DNA of 64,000 nucleotides from CAVYUC01 sp963816685. GTDB lineage: Bacteria; Bacteroidota; Bacteroidia; Bacteroidales; Prolixibacteraceae. This document shows positions 18,941 to 28,134 of this stretch, in pieces. The translations under genes were made by a program, and so were the position numbers. Every line of letters starts with the position of its first letter. The first letter of the stretch is position 1. Below the pieces are notes generated by a model. That model saw only the letters and a program-made list of their open reading frames with translations. It made no database searches and was not told where the DNA came from. Where the stretch lies: the NCBI GenBank assembly GCA_963816685.1, contig CAWFMB010000013.1, positions 262,988 through 326,987 of the forward strand, written 5' to 3'.

Positions 18941-20713
18941 CTATTTTACAAACTTGACAACAGTGTCATTTGCTTTTACAAAATACAATCCTTTTGAATA
19001 GCGGCTTACATCAAATACATGATGTGTTCCGTTAACCCTGATTTCTTCCATTTTCACACCAATATTGTTGTAAATTGCAACAACAGCATTTGGAGTAGAA
19101 AGAGAAACATTCAGCACAGATACTGCAGGATTAGGATACACTTTGAAAGATTCAACTTTATTCTGTGCAATTCCTGTAGAATTATCAATCAGTTCCATAT
19201 CGGCTTCGCTAATCAGAATTACGCTGTCGATGTAAGCAACAACGCCAGATGTACCAAGCATAAACATAACTTTCTGGTCGGTCGATTCAATTATTTGATC
19301 AAAAACAACGTCAAACTCGTACCAGGTTGGTTCAGTAGTGACATCAAAAGTCCAGTCTGCACGGCCATTAGCAGACCTTGGATCTGTACTTGCTCCGTAA
19401 CGGTTATTACCATTAGCTGCTGTATCTTCAAAGTCTGCAATGAAATTCCTTGTATCATCGGCCCAGGCTTTAAACTTAAATATATACGGAATATCAGGTA
19501 TAGCCTGAAGATTATTTTGGTTAAACTGGTACTGCCAAAATTGTTCAGTTTCAACGGGTGTAGCAACAGCAACTCCATCAATAATCTGTGGTAAAGGTGA
19601 ACCGGCGTCTCCGCCCCAGCCACTCCAGTAAGTAGCAGTACCTGTTTCTTCCACCATATTGAAGTCACCATTCTTTATTACATTCAGGTCCATTACTGAA
19701 GGAATCTGACCGCTGATTTCTACCGTCACTACATTTGAATAAATGAATCCATCAGCCGAAACGGCCTGAACTTCCACTGTACCATCCATTACAGGAGTAA
19801 CTAAACCGGTTGCGCTGATTGTAGCCCTTCCTGTACTTCCTTCGGGAGTGGTAATTGTCCATTTTAATGTTTTGTTTGTAGCATTTTCCGGAAGAATTTC
19901 AGCCGCAATTTGCAATGTTTGACCGTTTTCGGTAATGTTGCCACCGGTTAAGATAATATCATCCACGTCAATTGCAGCATCAGCGCCGTCAAAAGTAATC
20001 CATCCGGCACCATCCATACTTGACCAATTTTCACCTGTAGTTGCTCCAAGAGATCCATCATTCGACCAAACCATACGATTACGGGCTCCACCTTCATCAG
20101 CATCCCTGTCGGAAATGCTAACATCAAAACCGACTGTCTGAGAAAGAGTCACCTGGGAACCATCTTTATCCACAAGTACACTCCATGGAATAAAATATTC
20201 CACATGATATACAGGATCTTCAACATAAAAAGCCCATACAACACCATTGTCGTTGGTTGTTGGAGTGCCATCAATGGTGCTGGCATCTGCAGGCCTGGAA
20301 GCAAACTGATAATGACCGGGATCATCAGAAGCACCACCACCATCTTCCAAATTGTAATTTACATCAAAATAAACCTCAATTTTGTCATATTCCCATTCAT
20401 TAGCACCTGTACCGGCATAAAACGGCATCCATACATCATCAGCAACGGTAACATAAACATACATACCGTCATTAGTATACAAAGCCTGCCATGTGGTTTC
20501 ACCTTCAACACCAACAGTTGGTGTTTCCGTGCCGAATGGTTTTGCAATGTTGTACACATTGGCTCCTGCTTCTGTATAAACATCATCCAGCATCCCGTCA
20601 ACAACAGGGGCATCAGATCCCTCCGGAAGCTGAATAATTACGCCTTCTTCTTGCTGTGCAAACAGCGCTGAGGCAAATAATACACTTAAAATTAAAGTAA
20701 AGATTCTTTTCAT
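18941..20713 (-). CDS. Secreted CBM9-like/Ig-like/CBM protein with T9SS tail
   Basis: A 590-residue secreted protein with no catalytic domain seen. A signal peptide (about 1-20, SALFAQ) is followed by a CBM9-type sugar-binding domain (about 25-245, APVVDGMLDDVY, YDKIEVYFDVNYN, YHVEYFIPWSVL). Then come a BIG2-like Ig domain (about 250-335, ITENGQTLQIAAEILPENAT), a CBM4/9-like beta sandwich (about 340-505, LNVIKNGDFNMV) and a type A T9SS sorting domain (about 520-590, FKVYPNPAVSVLNV). It most likely binds glycans at the cell surface. It runs opposite to the SusCD operon and divergently from the DUF362 gene. Confidence 0.82.
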   Translation of the reverse strand: MKRIFTLILSVLFASALFAQQEEGVIIQLPEGSDAPVVDGMLDDVYTEAGANVYNIAKPFGTETPTVGVEGETTWQALYTNDGMYVYVTVADDVWMPFYAGTGANEWEYDKIEVYFDVNYNLEDGGGASDDPGHYQFASRPADASTIDGTPTTNDNGVVWAFYVEDPVYHVEYFIPWSVLVDKDGSQVTLSQTVGFDVSISDRDADEGGARNRMVWSNDGSLGATTGENWSSMDGAGWITFDGADAAIDVDDIILTGGNITENGQTLQIAAEILPENATNKTLKWTITTPEGSTGRATISATGLVTPVMDGTVEVQAVSADGFIYSNVVTVEISGQIPSVMDLNVIKNGDFNMVEETGTATYWSGWGGDAGSPLPQIIDGVAVATPVETEQFWQYQFNQNNLQAIPDIPYIFKFKAWADDTRNFIADFEDTAANGNNRYGASTDPRSANGRADWTFDVTTEPTWYEFDVVFDQIIESTDQKVMFMLGTSGVVAYIDSVILISEADMELIDNSTGIAQNKVESFKVYPNPAVSVLNVSLSTPNAVVAIYNNIGVKMEEIRVNGTHHVFDVSRYSKGLYFVKANDTVVKFVK

Positions 20714-21251
20714 AATTTTTTTTTTAGTGAATAATTAAATTAATATTTGTTTGATAGTGAATAGTATATAGTTAATGAAATCTTGTGTTTTGCAATCCTG
20801 TTTTTATCTAAAGTCATTAAATCCTTAGCTTACGAATGTAAGAATTTATTGTAAAAAAAAAAACTTAAAGTATTTATTAACCCTGGCGCTCCTGCAATTA
20901 ACATAAAAAACATGGTTAACAATTTAACTTAAACAGCATAACTTGCCTGTTTACGGGCTTATGTTTCATATCTGCTTAAATGCTTTATTATTCGTGAATT
21001 ATTTTTTAAGAAAAATAAAAACAGGTACAATAGCTGCAATCAGCTTAAAAAGAAGCTTGTGCTTTCGGTTACCAGCTTTTTCTGACTTCTTCAACCCATT
21101 CATTTCAACGTTTAATTAGATTTCATAAGCTAAGAAATCTGTATTGAATTACAAAATACAATAAACCGGTACAAAATATGAACAGGACGAATATTTCCAC
21201 AACAAATAAAATATGGCTATAATTACAACCCGAATTCAATGAACCAATACT
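20714..21251. other. AT-rich divergent intergenic region
   Basis: About 540 bases between two divergent secreted-protein genes, with runs of A/T including a 12-A tract near 20853. No clear TAnnTTTG promoter was found for either gene. It contains one small candidate ORF (20999-21103, - strand) and otherwise nothing recognised. Confidence 0.5.
20999..21103 (-). CDS. Candidate small membrane peptide, 34 residues
   Basis: From the ATG at 21101-21103 the frame encodes a very basic N-terminal half (KKSEKAGNRKHK) followed by a hydrophobic segment (LIAAIVPVFIFL) and KK before TAA. This fits a single-pass small membrane protein or the leftover N-terminus of a larger one. No ribosome binding site or homologue can be named; a chance ORF is quite possible. 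Confidence 0.22.
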   Translation of the reverse strand: MNGLKKSEKAGNRKHKLLFKLIAAIVPVFIFLKK

Positions 21252-23807
21252 ATGAAGATGAAATTTACCTGGTCAAAATTCAAATCATCCAAAACGTATA
21301 TTATCATTCTCGGTTTATCTGCCACACTTTGGTTTTTAATCCGTGTCATTCAAAAACCCAGTCGCGCCCATTATCCGTGCATGCAGGCTGCAGCGCCTTT
21401 AATGTCGTCGTTTATCATTTATTTACTTGGAATCAGCGGCGCTGTTTTTTCTTTCCGCAGGTTCAAGAATGCAATGTATAATTCAAGATATCTGTTAGGG
21501 TCGCTGTTTCTCTTTTTGGCAGTTGTTTCCTTTGCATTCATCTTTTTGAATGAAAACAGAACAGCAGTGGCGGATGCATTAAATCCGGTTGACAACACTT
21601 TCCCGGTTGCATCGAACGAACCGGTGGGTGTGGCGCAGGGATTATTTCCGGGCCGTGTGGTTTGGGTGCACGACCCGAAGGCGACCAATGAAAACTATGC
21701 CCCCAAAAGCAACAGCGTTGATTTTTGGTACACTGACAGGAATGCTGATGAAGAGGTAATAAAAAAAATGCTGTCTCAATCGATAAAGGAATATGCAGGC
21801 ACCAGCAACATTTCGGATGCATGGGATGCAATTTTTAAAGCCTTCAATAAATCGCATGGCAGAGGCGAAGTTGGATATACAGCAGGAGAAAAAATCGCCT
21901 TCAAAATAAACCTTACAAATCAGGGCAGCAGCGACAGTGAACGGCCAATGCGTATGGATGTCGCCCCTCAGCTTTTAAATGCAATCCTGCATGAATTGGT
22001 TGACAATGCCGGCGTTGCACAAAGCGATATCATTATGGGCGACCCGTACCGTGAATTCAGGCATGAATATGACTACCTGGTGAAGCGCGAATTTCCGGAT
22101 GTATATTATGTAGACGGGAATGGCGGTCAGGGAGTACATAAAACTGTACCTTCAGAAGACGAAGTGTTGGTTTTCAGCGATAAAAAATACAAATCGACAC
22201 TGCCGCAGCAATATTTGGATGCAACTTATCTGATTAATATTCCGTGCCTGAAATCGCACAACGAAGGCGGAATTACACTGATTGCCAAAAACCACCAGGG
22301 TTCCTTCCTCGAAAAAGGAGATGATCCGGCAAGCCAGTACGCGATAAATATGCATTATTGTTTACCGGCAAACAGCCGTGGCAGCAGGAAATACAGACAC
22401 ACTGTTGATTATATGGGACACAAAGATACCGGCGGTAAAGGATTGCTCTACATTGTGGATGGAATCTGGGGCGGCGAAAGCTGGGAAGGCTGGATTAAAA
22501 AATTTAAATCGGCTCCGTTCAACAACGATTACCCCAACTCCATTTTTGTAGGTCAGGACCCGGTAGCACTGGAATCAGTTTGCTACGACGTGCTGTTCCA
22601 TGAATATGATGCAGACGGCAGCAAACAGGATTATCCCATCCGGTATAAAACTGAAATCGCCGATTACCTTTCGCAGTGCGCAAGCAGCGATTTCTGGCCT
22701 GACGATATCACTTATGATCCGGAAGGCGACGGAACTCCAATTGAAAGTCTGGGTGTTTTCGAGCACTGGAACAATCCGGTCAGCCGCCAGTATTCCCGGA
22801 ACCTGGGAACCGGAGAAGGAATTGAATTGAAGTACCTGAAATCGGCACACGGACTTACCCAACAGGATACGATTTTCAGCTACCTCGCAAAAACGCCGGT
22901 TACAATTGACGGGCAGGCCACAGAAGAATGCTGGGCAAATGCGGAATGGTATGCCATCGATCAGGTTTGGATTCCATGGAATGCCACCATGAAAGCAGGC
23001 GATTTCGAAGGCCGCTATAAGGTGGCCTGGAACGAAGATTATCTGTATGTGCTGGTGGAAGTGGTGGATGATATGCTTTCTGATGATCATACTAATCCGC
23101 TTCAAAACTGGTGGGACGATGATTGCGTGGAGGTTTTCATTGACGAAGACCGTTCCATGGGCAATCATGAACGTAACAACAATGCTTTTGCCTACCATAC
23201 AAGTTTGTTTTACGATGCTGTGGATTTAAATTCTTCCGGGCAGGGCATCAATTACAAAAACAACATCGAAGTTAAAATGGATACGGTTGACCAAAATACC
23301 TACCTGTGGGAATTCGCCATTAAAAATTACGATGCTTCCTTCAACATTAACAATCCGGAAGCCAGTCGCGTAAAGCTGGAGGCAAATAAAAAGATGGGAT
23401 TTGCCATTGCCTACTGCGACAACGATGAAACCAATGCACGTGAAAATTTTATCGGGTCAATGGTAATGACACAATCAACGTCCAACGACATGTATAAAAA
23501 TGCAGATCACTTCGGACTGATGGTTTTAATCGATCCGGATAATACAACCAGCGCTGAAAGAACAAAACAAAACCTGTATGTAAAAATTTACCCTGTTCCT
23601 GCAATGGATCATTTAACGGTTCAAACATCGTCCTCCGGAGCAGAAAGCCGGGTTTCGGTAATCAGTCTTTCCGGCAAGGTGGTTAAAAGTGAATCTTTCA
23701 ATGGTTCAGTGCATACCATCAATATGAATAATTTGGAACCTGGAAACTACGTGGTGAAAATAACTCAGGGAAATAAATTTTATTCCCAAACAATCATAAA
23801 ACAATAG
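21252..23807 (+). CDS. DUF362-CBM9-like chimera with membrane segments and T9SS tail
   Basis: An 851-residue multidomain protein. Three hydrophobic segments occupy the N-terminus (about 16-34, 46-66 and 79-98) around an HYPCMQAAAPLMS phrase. A DUF362 region follows (about 120-510), with DAWDAIFKAFNK, GEKIAFKINL, INIPCLKSHNEGGITLIAKNHQGS and VDGIWGGE. Next is a CBM9-type domain (about 545-770, PVTIDGQATEECW, DDDCVEVFIDEDRS) and a T9SS sorting domain (about 775-851, VKIYPVPAMDHLTV). DUF362 has no agreed function; some members carry Fe-S motifs, not seen here. Membrane segments plus a T9SS tail is an odd pairing, and how the protein is routed is unclear. Confidence 0.8.
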   Translation: MKMKFTWSKFKSSKTYIIILGLSATLWFLIRVIQKPSRAHYPCMQAAAPLMSSFIIYLLGISGAVFSFRRFKNAMYNSRYLLGSLFLFLAVVSFAFIFLNENRTAVADALNPVDNTFPVASNEPVGVAQGLFPGRVVWVHDPKATNENYAPKSNSVDFWYTDRNADEEVIKKMLSQSIKEYAGTSNISDAWDAIFKAFNKSHGRGEVGYTAGEKIAFKINLTNQGSSDSERPMRMDVAPQLLNAILHELVDNAGVAQSDIIMGDPYREFRHEYDYLVKREFPDVYYVDGNGGQGVHKTVPSEDEVLVFSDKKYKSTLPQQYLDATYLINIPCLKSHNEGGITLIAKNHQGSFLEKGDDPASQYAINMHYCLPANSRGSRKYRHTVDYMGHKDTGGKGLLYIVDGIWGGESWEGWIKKFKSAPFNNDYPNSIFVGQDPVALESVCYDVLFHEYDADGSKQDYPIRYKTEIADYLSQCASSDFWPDDITYDPEGDGTPIESLGVFEHWNNPVSRQYSRNLGTGEGIELKYLKSAHGLTQQDTIFSYLAKTPVTIDGQATEECWANAEWYAIDQVWIPWNATMKAGDFEGRYKVAWNEDYLYVLVEVVDDMLSDDHTNPLQNWWDDDCVEVFIDEDRSMGNHERNNNAFAYHTSLFYDAVDLNSSGQGINYKNNIEVKMDTVDQNTYLWEFAIKNYDASFNINNPEASRVKLEANKKMGFAIAYCDNDETNARENFIGSMVMTQSTSNDMYKNADHFGLMVLIDPDNTTSAERTKQNLYVKIYPVPAMDHLTVQTSSSGAESRVSVISLSGKVVKSESFNGSVHTINMNNLEPGNYVVKITQGNKFYSQTIIKQ

Positions 23808-23870
23808 TTGCTGTTTACAGGACGAATCAGTATTCATATTTCAGCAATAACCTAAAATGTTCCTATTTTT

Positions 23871-23884
23871 ACCGGAATTCCGGT
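23871..23884. promoter_or_regulatory. 14-bp perfect palindrome upstream of the CotH gene
   Basis: ACCGGAATTCCGGT lies 34 bases before the ATG at 23918, just past a CTATTTTTA stretch that partly resembles a -7 element. It could be an operator; no regulator is identified. Confidence 0.3.
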
Positions 23885-23917
23885 GAGTAATCAGAACCGG
23901 CAATATCAATTTTACCG

Positions 23918-26900
23918 ATGAACAAATTTAAAATCAGTATCCTCTTTTTTATCGTGATGCTAATCAGCATCCATATTTCGGCACAAGTATTTGTTGAGAT
24001 GAATTCTCCATGGTCCTATTTTAAAGGGACAGCTGAACCTTCCAGTCCGGCTGCACTTTGGGTAAACCCTGAATTTAACATTTCAGACTGGCCGGTTGGC
24101 AACACCCCTTTTCGGTATGGCGACGGAAATAGCGGAACCCTGCTTTCGGACATGCAAAACAACTACACCACGTTATTTCTGCGGAAACAATTCAATGTAA
24201 ATAATCCGGACAGTATCGATCAGTTAATTGTTTCTTTAAATTATGACGATGGATTGGTTGTTTGGCTCAACGGCAAAATCATTCTTCAAAACAATGCACC
24301 CGCAAATTTGGCATACAATCAAACTGCTCCAGATAATCACGAATCAGGAGATATTGAAGTTTTCATTCTTGAAAAAAACAATTTTGAACTGACAGAAGGG
24401 ACAAACACAATTGCTGTCCAGGTATTCAATGTTTCAAATACAAGTTCCGATTTTTATCTGAACATGAAACTGGAAGGGATAATTGCACTGCCCGAATCCG
24501 ATGCTGTTACAATCGATACGCCCAGTGGGTTTTATGATAATCCTTTTACAGCAAAAATTAGCACCACCGAACCGGACGTAAAAATAAAGTTCACGCTTGA
24601 CGGCAGCGATCCCCGGATTTCCTCTACCGCGATAACAGGCCCTTCTCAGGTAAATGTGACTGTTGATCCAAACAGTACTGAAGGAGGAAGAGGAAAAACA
24701 GGCGGTGTAATTTTGCGTGCAACTCAAATTAAGGAAGGTTTTGCTCCGGCGAAACCGGTGACCCGGAATTATATTTTTGTTGAAACGGTAAAAACGCAGC
24801 AATATCCGGGCGGTTCATGGCCAAACGGACAGGTTAACGGCCAGGTGATTGATTTGACTATGGATCCCGATATTACAAACGACACCAGGTACAAGGATTT
24901 AATGTCCTCTTCGCTGCTGGATATCCCAACCATTTCAGTATCCACAGATCCCAGTCATCTTTTTGGCCCTGAAAATGGAATTTATGTGAATGCACAATTC
25001 CATGGCCAGGAATGGGAACGACCGGCCAACATCGAATTAATTTATCCCGACGGAACCCCTGGTTTTAATATCGATGCCGGTATCCGGATACGCGGGGGCT
25101 GGAGCCGACACGGCAATTATCCAAAACATGCATTCCGTATTTTTTTCCGCTCAATTTATGGCGAAGGGAAATTGGATTACCCACTGTTTGGCGATGAAGG
25201 AGTTGATGAATTCGATAAAATTGATCTGCGTACCAGCCAGAATTACTCCTGGGCCAACGGAGGAAATGAGGCCCAACATAACACAATGAACCGCGACGTT
25301 TTTTCACGCGATTGCCAGAAAGATATGAACCGGCCGTATACCCGCAGCAGTTATTACCACCTGTATCTGAATGGAGTGTACTGGGGAATTTATCAAACAC
25401 AGGAGCGTGCAGAAGCCGATTTTGCCGAATCTTATTTTGGCGGCGACAAAGACGATTACGATGTTGTAAAAGTGGATATCGGAGAAGACTGGGATGTGTA
25501 TGAAGTGGAGGCAACCGACGGTAACCTGGAGGCCTGGGAGGAAGTCTGGAAGATGTGCCAGAGCGGATTTACTTCAAACCTGAATTATTTTAAACTATTG
25601 GGCAGGGATTATTCAGGTGAAGCGGATACCTCAAAAACGGTTTGGGTGGATGTGGACAACCTCATCGATTACATGCTCACTATTTTTTATGCAGGAAACT
25701 TCGATGCTCCTGTTTCAAAATTCTCAAATAATTACAATCCCAATAATTTCTTTGCCGTTTTTAACAGAAAGGATAAACGCCAGGGTTTCAAATTCCTCAT
25801 TCACGATGCAGAGCATACTTTACTCACCGATCCGATTGGCCCTGGAATAGGATTGCAGGAAAACAGGGTGAACATTGGAACAATTTCGAATGCCCGGATG
25901 AATGTAACTTCATTTGAGAAATTTCAGCCGCAATGGCTGCATTTTAAGCTGTCGGAAAACAAGGAATACCGCATAAAGTTTGCCGACCATGTATACAGCA
26001 GGTTTTTTAACAATGGCGCATTCACTGTCGATTCCTGCATTTCGCGGTTCAGGGAAACTTCCGACCAACTTGATTTGGCAATCATTGCCGAATCAGCAAG
26101 GTGGGGAGACCAGGGAAGCTGGACACCAAAAAACAAAACCGACGACTGGCTGCCGGCTGTTAACCGGGTGATTAATGATTACATGCCCTACCGCACAGAA
26201 ATCGTATTAAACCAGTTGAAACAGGAGAATTTGTATCCCGCTTTGGACCCGCCTGTTTTTACTGAAAACGGAAATGAAATTATTGAGAACAAAATAATTT
26301 TGTCCGGAAAATACAACCTCACCCTTTTAAATAAAAATCAGGGAGGCACCATCATTTACACTGTTGATGGAACTGATCCGCGAAAAACCGGCGGCGCCGT
26401 ATCCGAAACTGCTTTGAATGGTGGTAATTTAAAAAGCATCTCTGTTGTACCCGGAAATCATGTGATGACCCGGATAAAAAGTGGCGATGAATGGAGTGCA
26501 CTGCACGAATTGGTTATTGAAGATTCAGGTCTGTTTGATAATCTCAAAATTACCGAACTGCATTACCATCCGGCCGATCAGGGAGAAGTGGATGATAAGG
26601 AACTTGAATTTCTTGAGCTGAAAAACATCGGTACTGCATCGCTCGATTTATCGGGACTATCATTTACCGACGGAATTACGCTCACATTTCCCGAAGGCAC
26701 AACAATTGGCCCGGGTGCATTTGTTGTGATAGCCTCCAACATGGATGAATTCAATGCCCTGTATGGTTTTCCTGCCGCTTTCGGATATACGGGAAGCCTT
26801 TCAAACAGTGGAGAGAAAGTGGTACTGGAAACCGCTGCCCATGACATCGTTATCTCTGTTACCTTTTCCGACGATGAACCCTGGCCGGTGGAAGCCGACG

Positions 26901-27316
26901 GAGATGGATATTCATTGGTTTCGGTGGAAACAAACCCGCACGGAGATCCTAACCTTTCAGAATACTGGACTACTTCAAAAGAGTTAAACGGTTCTCCGTA
27001 TGAAGATGATGGAAATTCAGTTCCAACGGCTGCTCCGGTTTTTACAGTTCATGATTTTAATTTGAACGTGTATCCAAATCCGTCATCATCATCTGTAACT
27101 GTAAGTTTTTCCCTTGAAGCAAATGAAAATATTGAAATCGGGTTAACCGATTTTAACGGCCGCTATTTGTATTCCCTGTTTAATGAATCTGTTCCGGCCG
27201 GTGTTCATTCAAAACTGATTCAGTTGAGCCGGTTAAACATTAAAGCAGGAATGTATTTGATGACATTTAAATCAGACAAAAATTTTGTGACAAGGAAACT
27301 GGTTTATACCCCGTAG
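23918..27316 (+). CDS. Secreted CotH-kinase/lamin-tail protein with T9SS tail
   Basis: A 1132-residue secreted protein. Seen in order: a signal peptide (about 1-22, IHISAQ), a beta-sandwich (about 25-185), a chitobiase-C-like Ig domain (about 195-290, VKIKFTLDGSDPR), a CotH-type protein-kinase fold (about 330-640), a second chitobiase-C-like domain (about 790-850, TIIYTVDGTDPR), a lamin-tail domain (about 865-1010, LKITELHYHPADQG) and a T9SS tail (about 1045-1132, LNVYPNPSSSSVTV). The CotH part has IDAGIRIRGGWSRHGNYPKHAFRI, YLNGVYWGIYQTQERAE and FLIHDAEHTLL. CotH from spore formers phosphorylates coat proteins; here the target is unknown. It lies 110 bases after the DUF362 gene on the same strand. 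Confidence 0.85.
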   Translation: MNKFKISILFFIVMLISIHISAQVFVEMNSPWSYFKGTAEPSSPAALWVNPEFNISDWPVGNTPFRYGDGNSGTLLSDMQNNYTTLFLRKQFNVNNPDSIDQLIVSLNYDDGLVVWLNGKIILQNNAPANLAYNQTAPDNHESGDIEVFILEKNNFELTEGTNTIAVQVFNVSNTSSDFYLNMKLEGIIALPESDAVTIDTPSGFYDNPFTAKISTTEPDVKIKFTLDGSDPRISSTAITGPSQVNVTVDPNSTEGGRGKTGGVILRATQIKEGFAPAKPVTRNYIFVETVKTQQYPGGSWPNGQVNGQVIDLTMDPDITNDTRYKDLMSSSLLDIPTISVSTDPSHLFGPENGIYVNAQFHGQEWERPANIELIYPDGTPGFNIDAGIRIRGGWSRHGNYPKHAFRIFFRSIYGEGKLDYPLFGDEGVDEFDKIDLRTSQNYSWANGGNEAQHNTMNRDVFSRDCQKDMNRPYTRSSYYHLYLNGVYWGIYQTQERAEADFAESYFGGDKDDYDVVKVDIGEDWDVYEVEATDGNLEAWEEVWKMCQSGFTSNLNYFKLLGRDYSGEADTSKTVWVDVDNLIDYMLTIFYAGNFDAPVSKFSNNYNPNNFFAVFNRKDKRQGFKFLIHDAEHTLLTDPIGPGIGLQENRVNIGTISNARMNVTSFEKFQPQWLHFKLSENKEYRIKFADHVYSRFFNNGAFTVDSCISRFRETSDQLDLAIIAESARWGDQGSWTPKNKTDDWLPAVNRVINDYMPYRTEIVLNQLKQENLYPALDPPVFTENGNEIIENKIILSGKYNLTLLNKNQGGTIIYTVDGTDPRKTGGAVSETALNGGNLKSISVVPGNHVMTRIKSGDEWSALHELVIEDSGLFDNLKITELHYHPADQGEVDDKELEFLELKNIGTASLDLSGLSFTDGITLTFPEGTTIGPGAFVVIASNMDEFNALYGFPAAFGYTGSLSNSGEKVVLETAAHDIVISVTFSDDEPWPVEADGDGYSLVSVETNPHGDPNLSEYWTTSKELNGSPYEDDGNSVPTAAPVFTVHDFNLNVYPNPSSSSVTVSFSLEANENIEIGLTDFNGRYLYSLFNESVPAGVHSKLIQLSRLNIKAGMYLMTFKSDKNFVTRKLVYTP

Positions 27317-27408
27317 GAGCCGGAGTTTCCAACTCCGGATTTACCGTTCCAGGAAGCTTCCGGGCACCTCTGCTCCCTTATTTTCAAAATCACCGACGGA
27401 TAACAGGA

Positions 27409-27760
27409 TGAATTTGCCTCCAAAAGATTTCCCGTCAACCCATATTCCGTGAATTTGCCTCCAAAAGATTTCCCGTCAACCCATATTCCGTGAATCTGCC
27501 TCCAAAAGATTTCCTGACAGCTCATATTCCGTGAATTTGCCTCCAAAAGATTTCCCGGCAGCTCATATTCCGCGAATTTGCCTCCAAAAGATTTCCCGAC
27601 AGCTCATATTCCGTGAATTCGCCTCCAAAAGAATTCCCGGCAACCCATATTCCGTGAATTTGCCTCCAAAAGATTTCCCGGCAGCTCATATTCCGCGAAT
27701 TTGCCTCCAAAAGAATTCCCGGCAACCCAAATTCCATGAATTTGCCTCCAACTTTTAAAT
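27409..27760. repeat. Tandem array of a 41-bp unit, 8 copies plus a partial
   Basis: Head-to-tail units of 41 bases, each containing GCCTCCAAAAGATTTCCCG and ending CATATTCCG. Eight full units span 27409-27736, with a partial ninth to about 27760. Variation is concentrated at a few positions (GTCAACC versus GGCAGCT; AGATTTC versus AGAATTC). The period is not a multiple of three, so coding is unlikely. Confidence 0.92.
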
Positions 27761-27791
27761 AATAATTAAAAAACACAGGCTTCTCACGACC

Positions 27792-28042
27792 AATTTTTCA
27801 AAAAGTGGGACGTGGGAGTTATCCCACGACCATCACTTTTTCAAAAAGTGGAGGCGTGGGAGTTATCCCATGGCTTCCTTTTTCAAGAAGTGGAGGCGTG
27901 GGAGTTATCCCATGGCTTCCTTTTTCAAAAAGTGGAGCATGGGAGTTATCCCACGGCTGTCTTTTCAAAAAGTGAGGCGTGGGAGTTATCCCACGGCTGT
28001 CCCTTCTCATAAAGTGGCGGCGCGGAGGTTGTCCAACAGACC
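27792..28042. repeat. Tandem array of a ~42-bp hairpin-forming unit, about 6 copies
   Basis: Each unit has two dyads: CTTTTTCAAAAAG and GTGGGAGTTATCCCAC (6-bp stem, GTTA loop). Units are 40-44 bases; the last is degenerate. The array begins about 30 bases after the 41-bp array but is unrelated in sequence. Confidence 0.9.
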
Positions 28043-28134
28043 GCAAACATCCTCGCACCGTAAGTTTTAGCTTTCAACCTGAATTGAACTTTGCAATATT
28101 GAATTTGTTTATCCTGTTAACAGAATAAATAACA

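Noticed and set aside
27409..27760. Repeat protein encoded by the 41-bp array
   Set aside because: The period is not a multiple of three, so frames drift; the open frames on both strands are by-products of the repeat.
27792..28042. Coding frames of 66-79 codons on both strands of the hairpin array
   Set aside because: They exist only because the repeat lacks stops in some frames; unit length varies from 40 to 44 bases and breaks any repeat protein.
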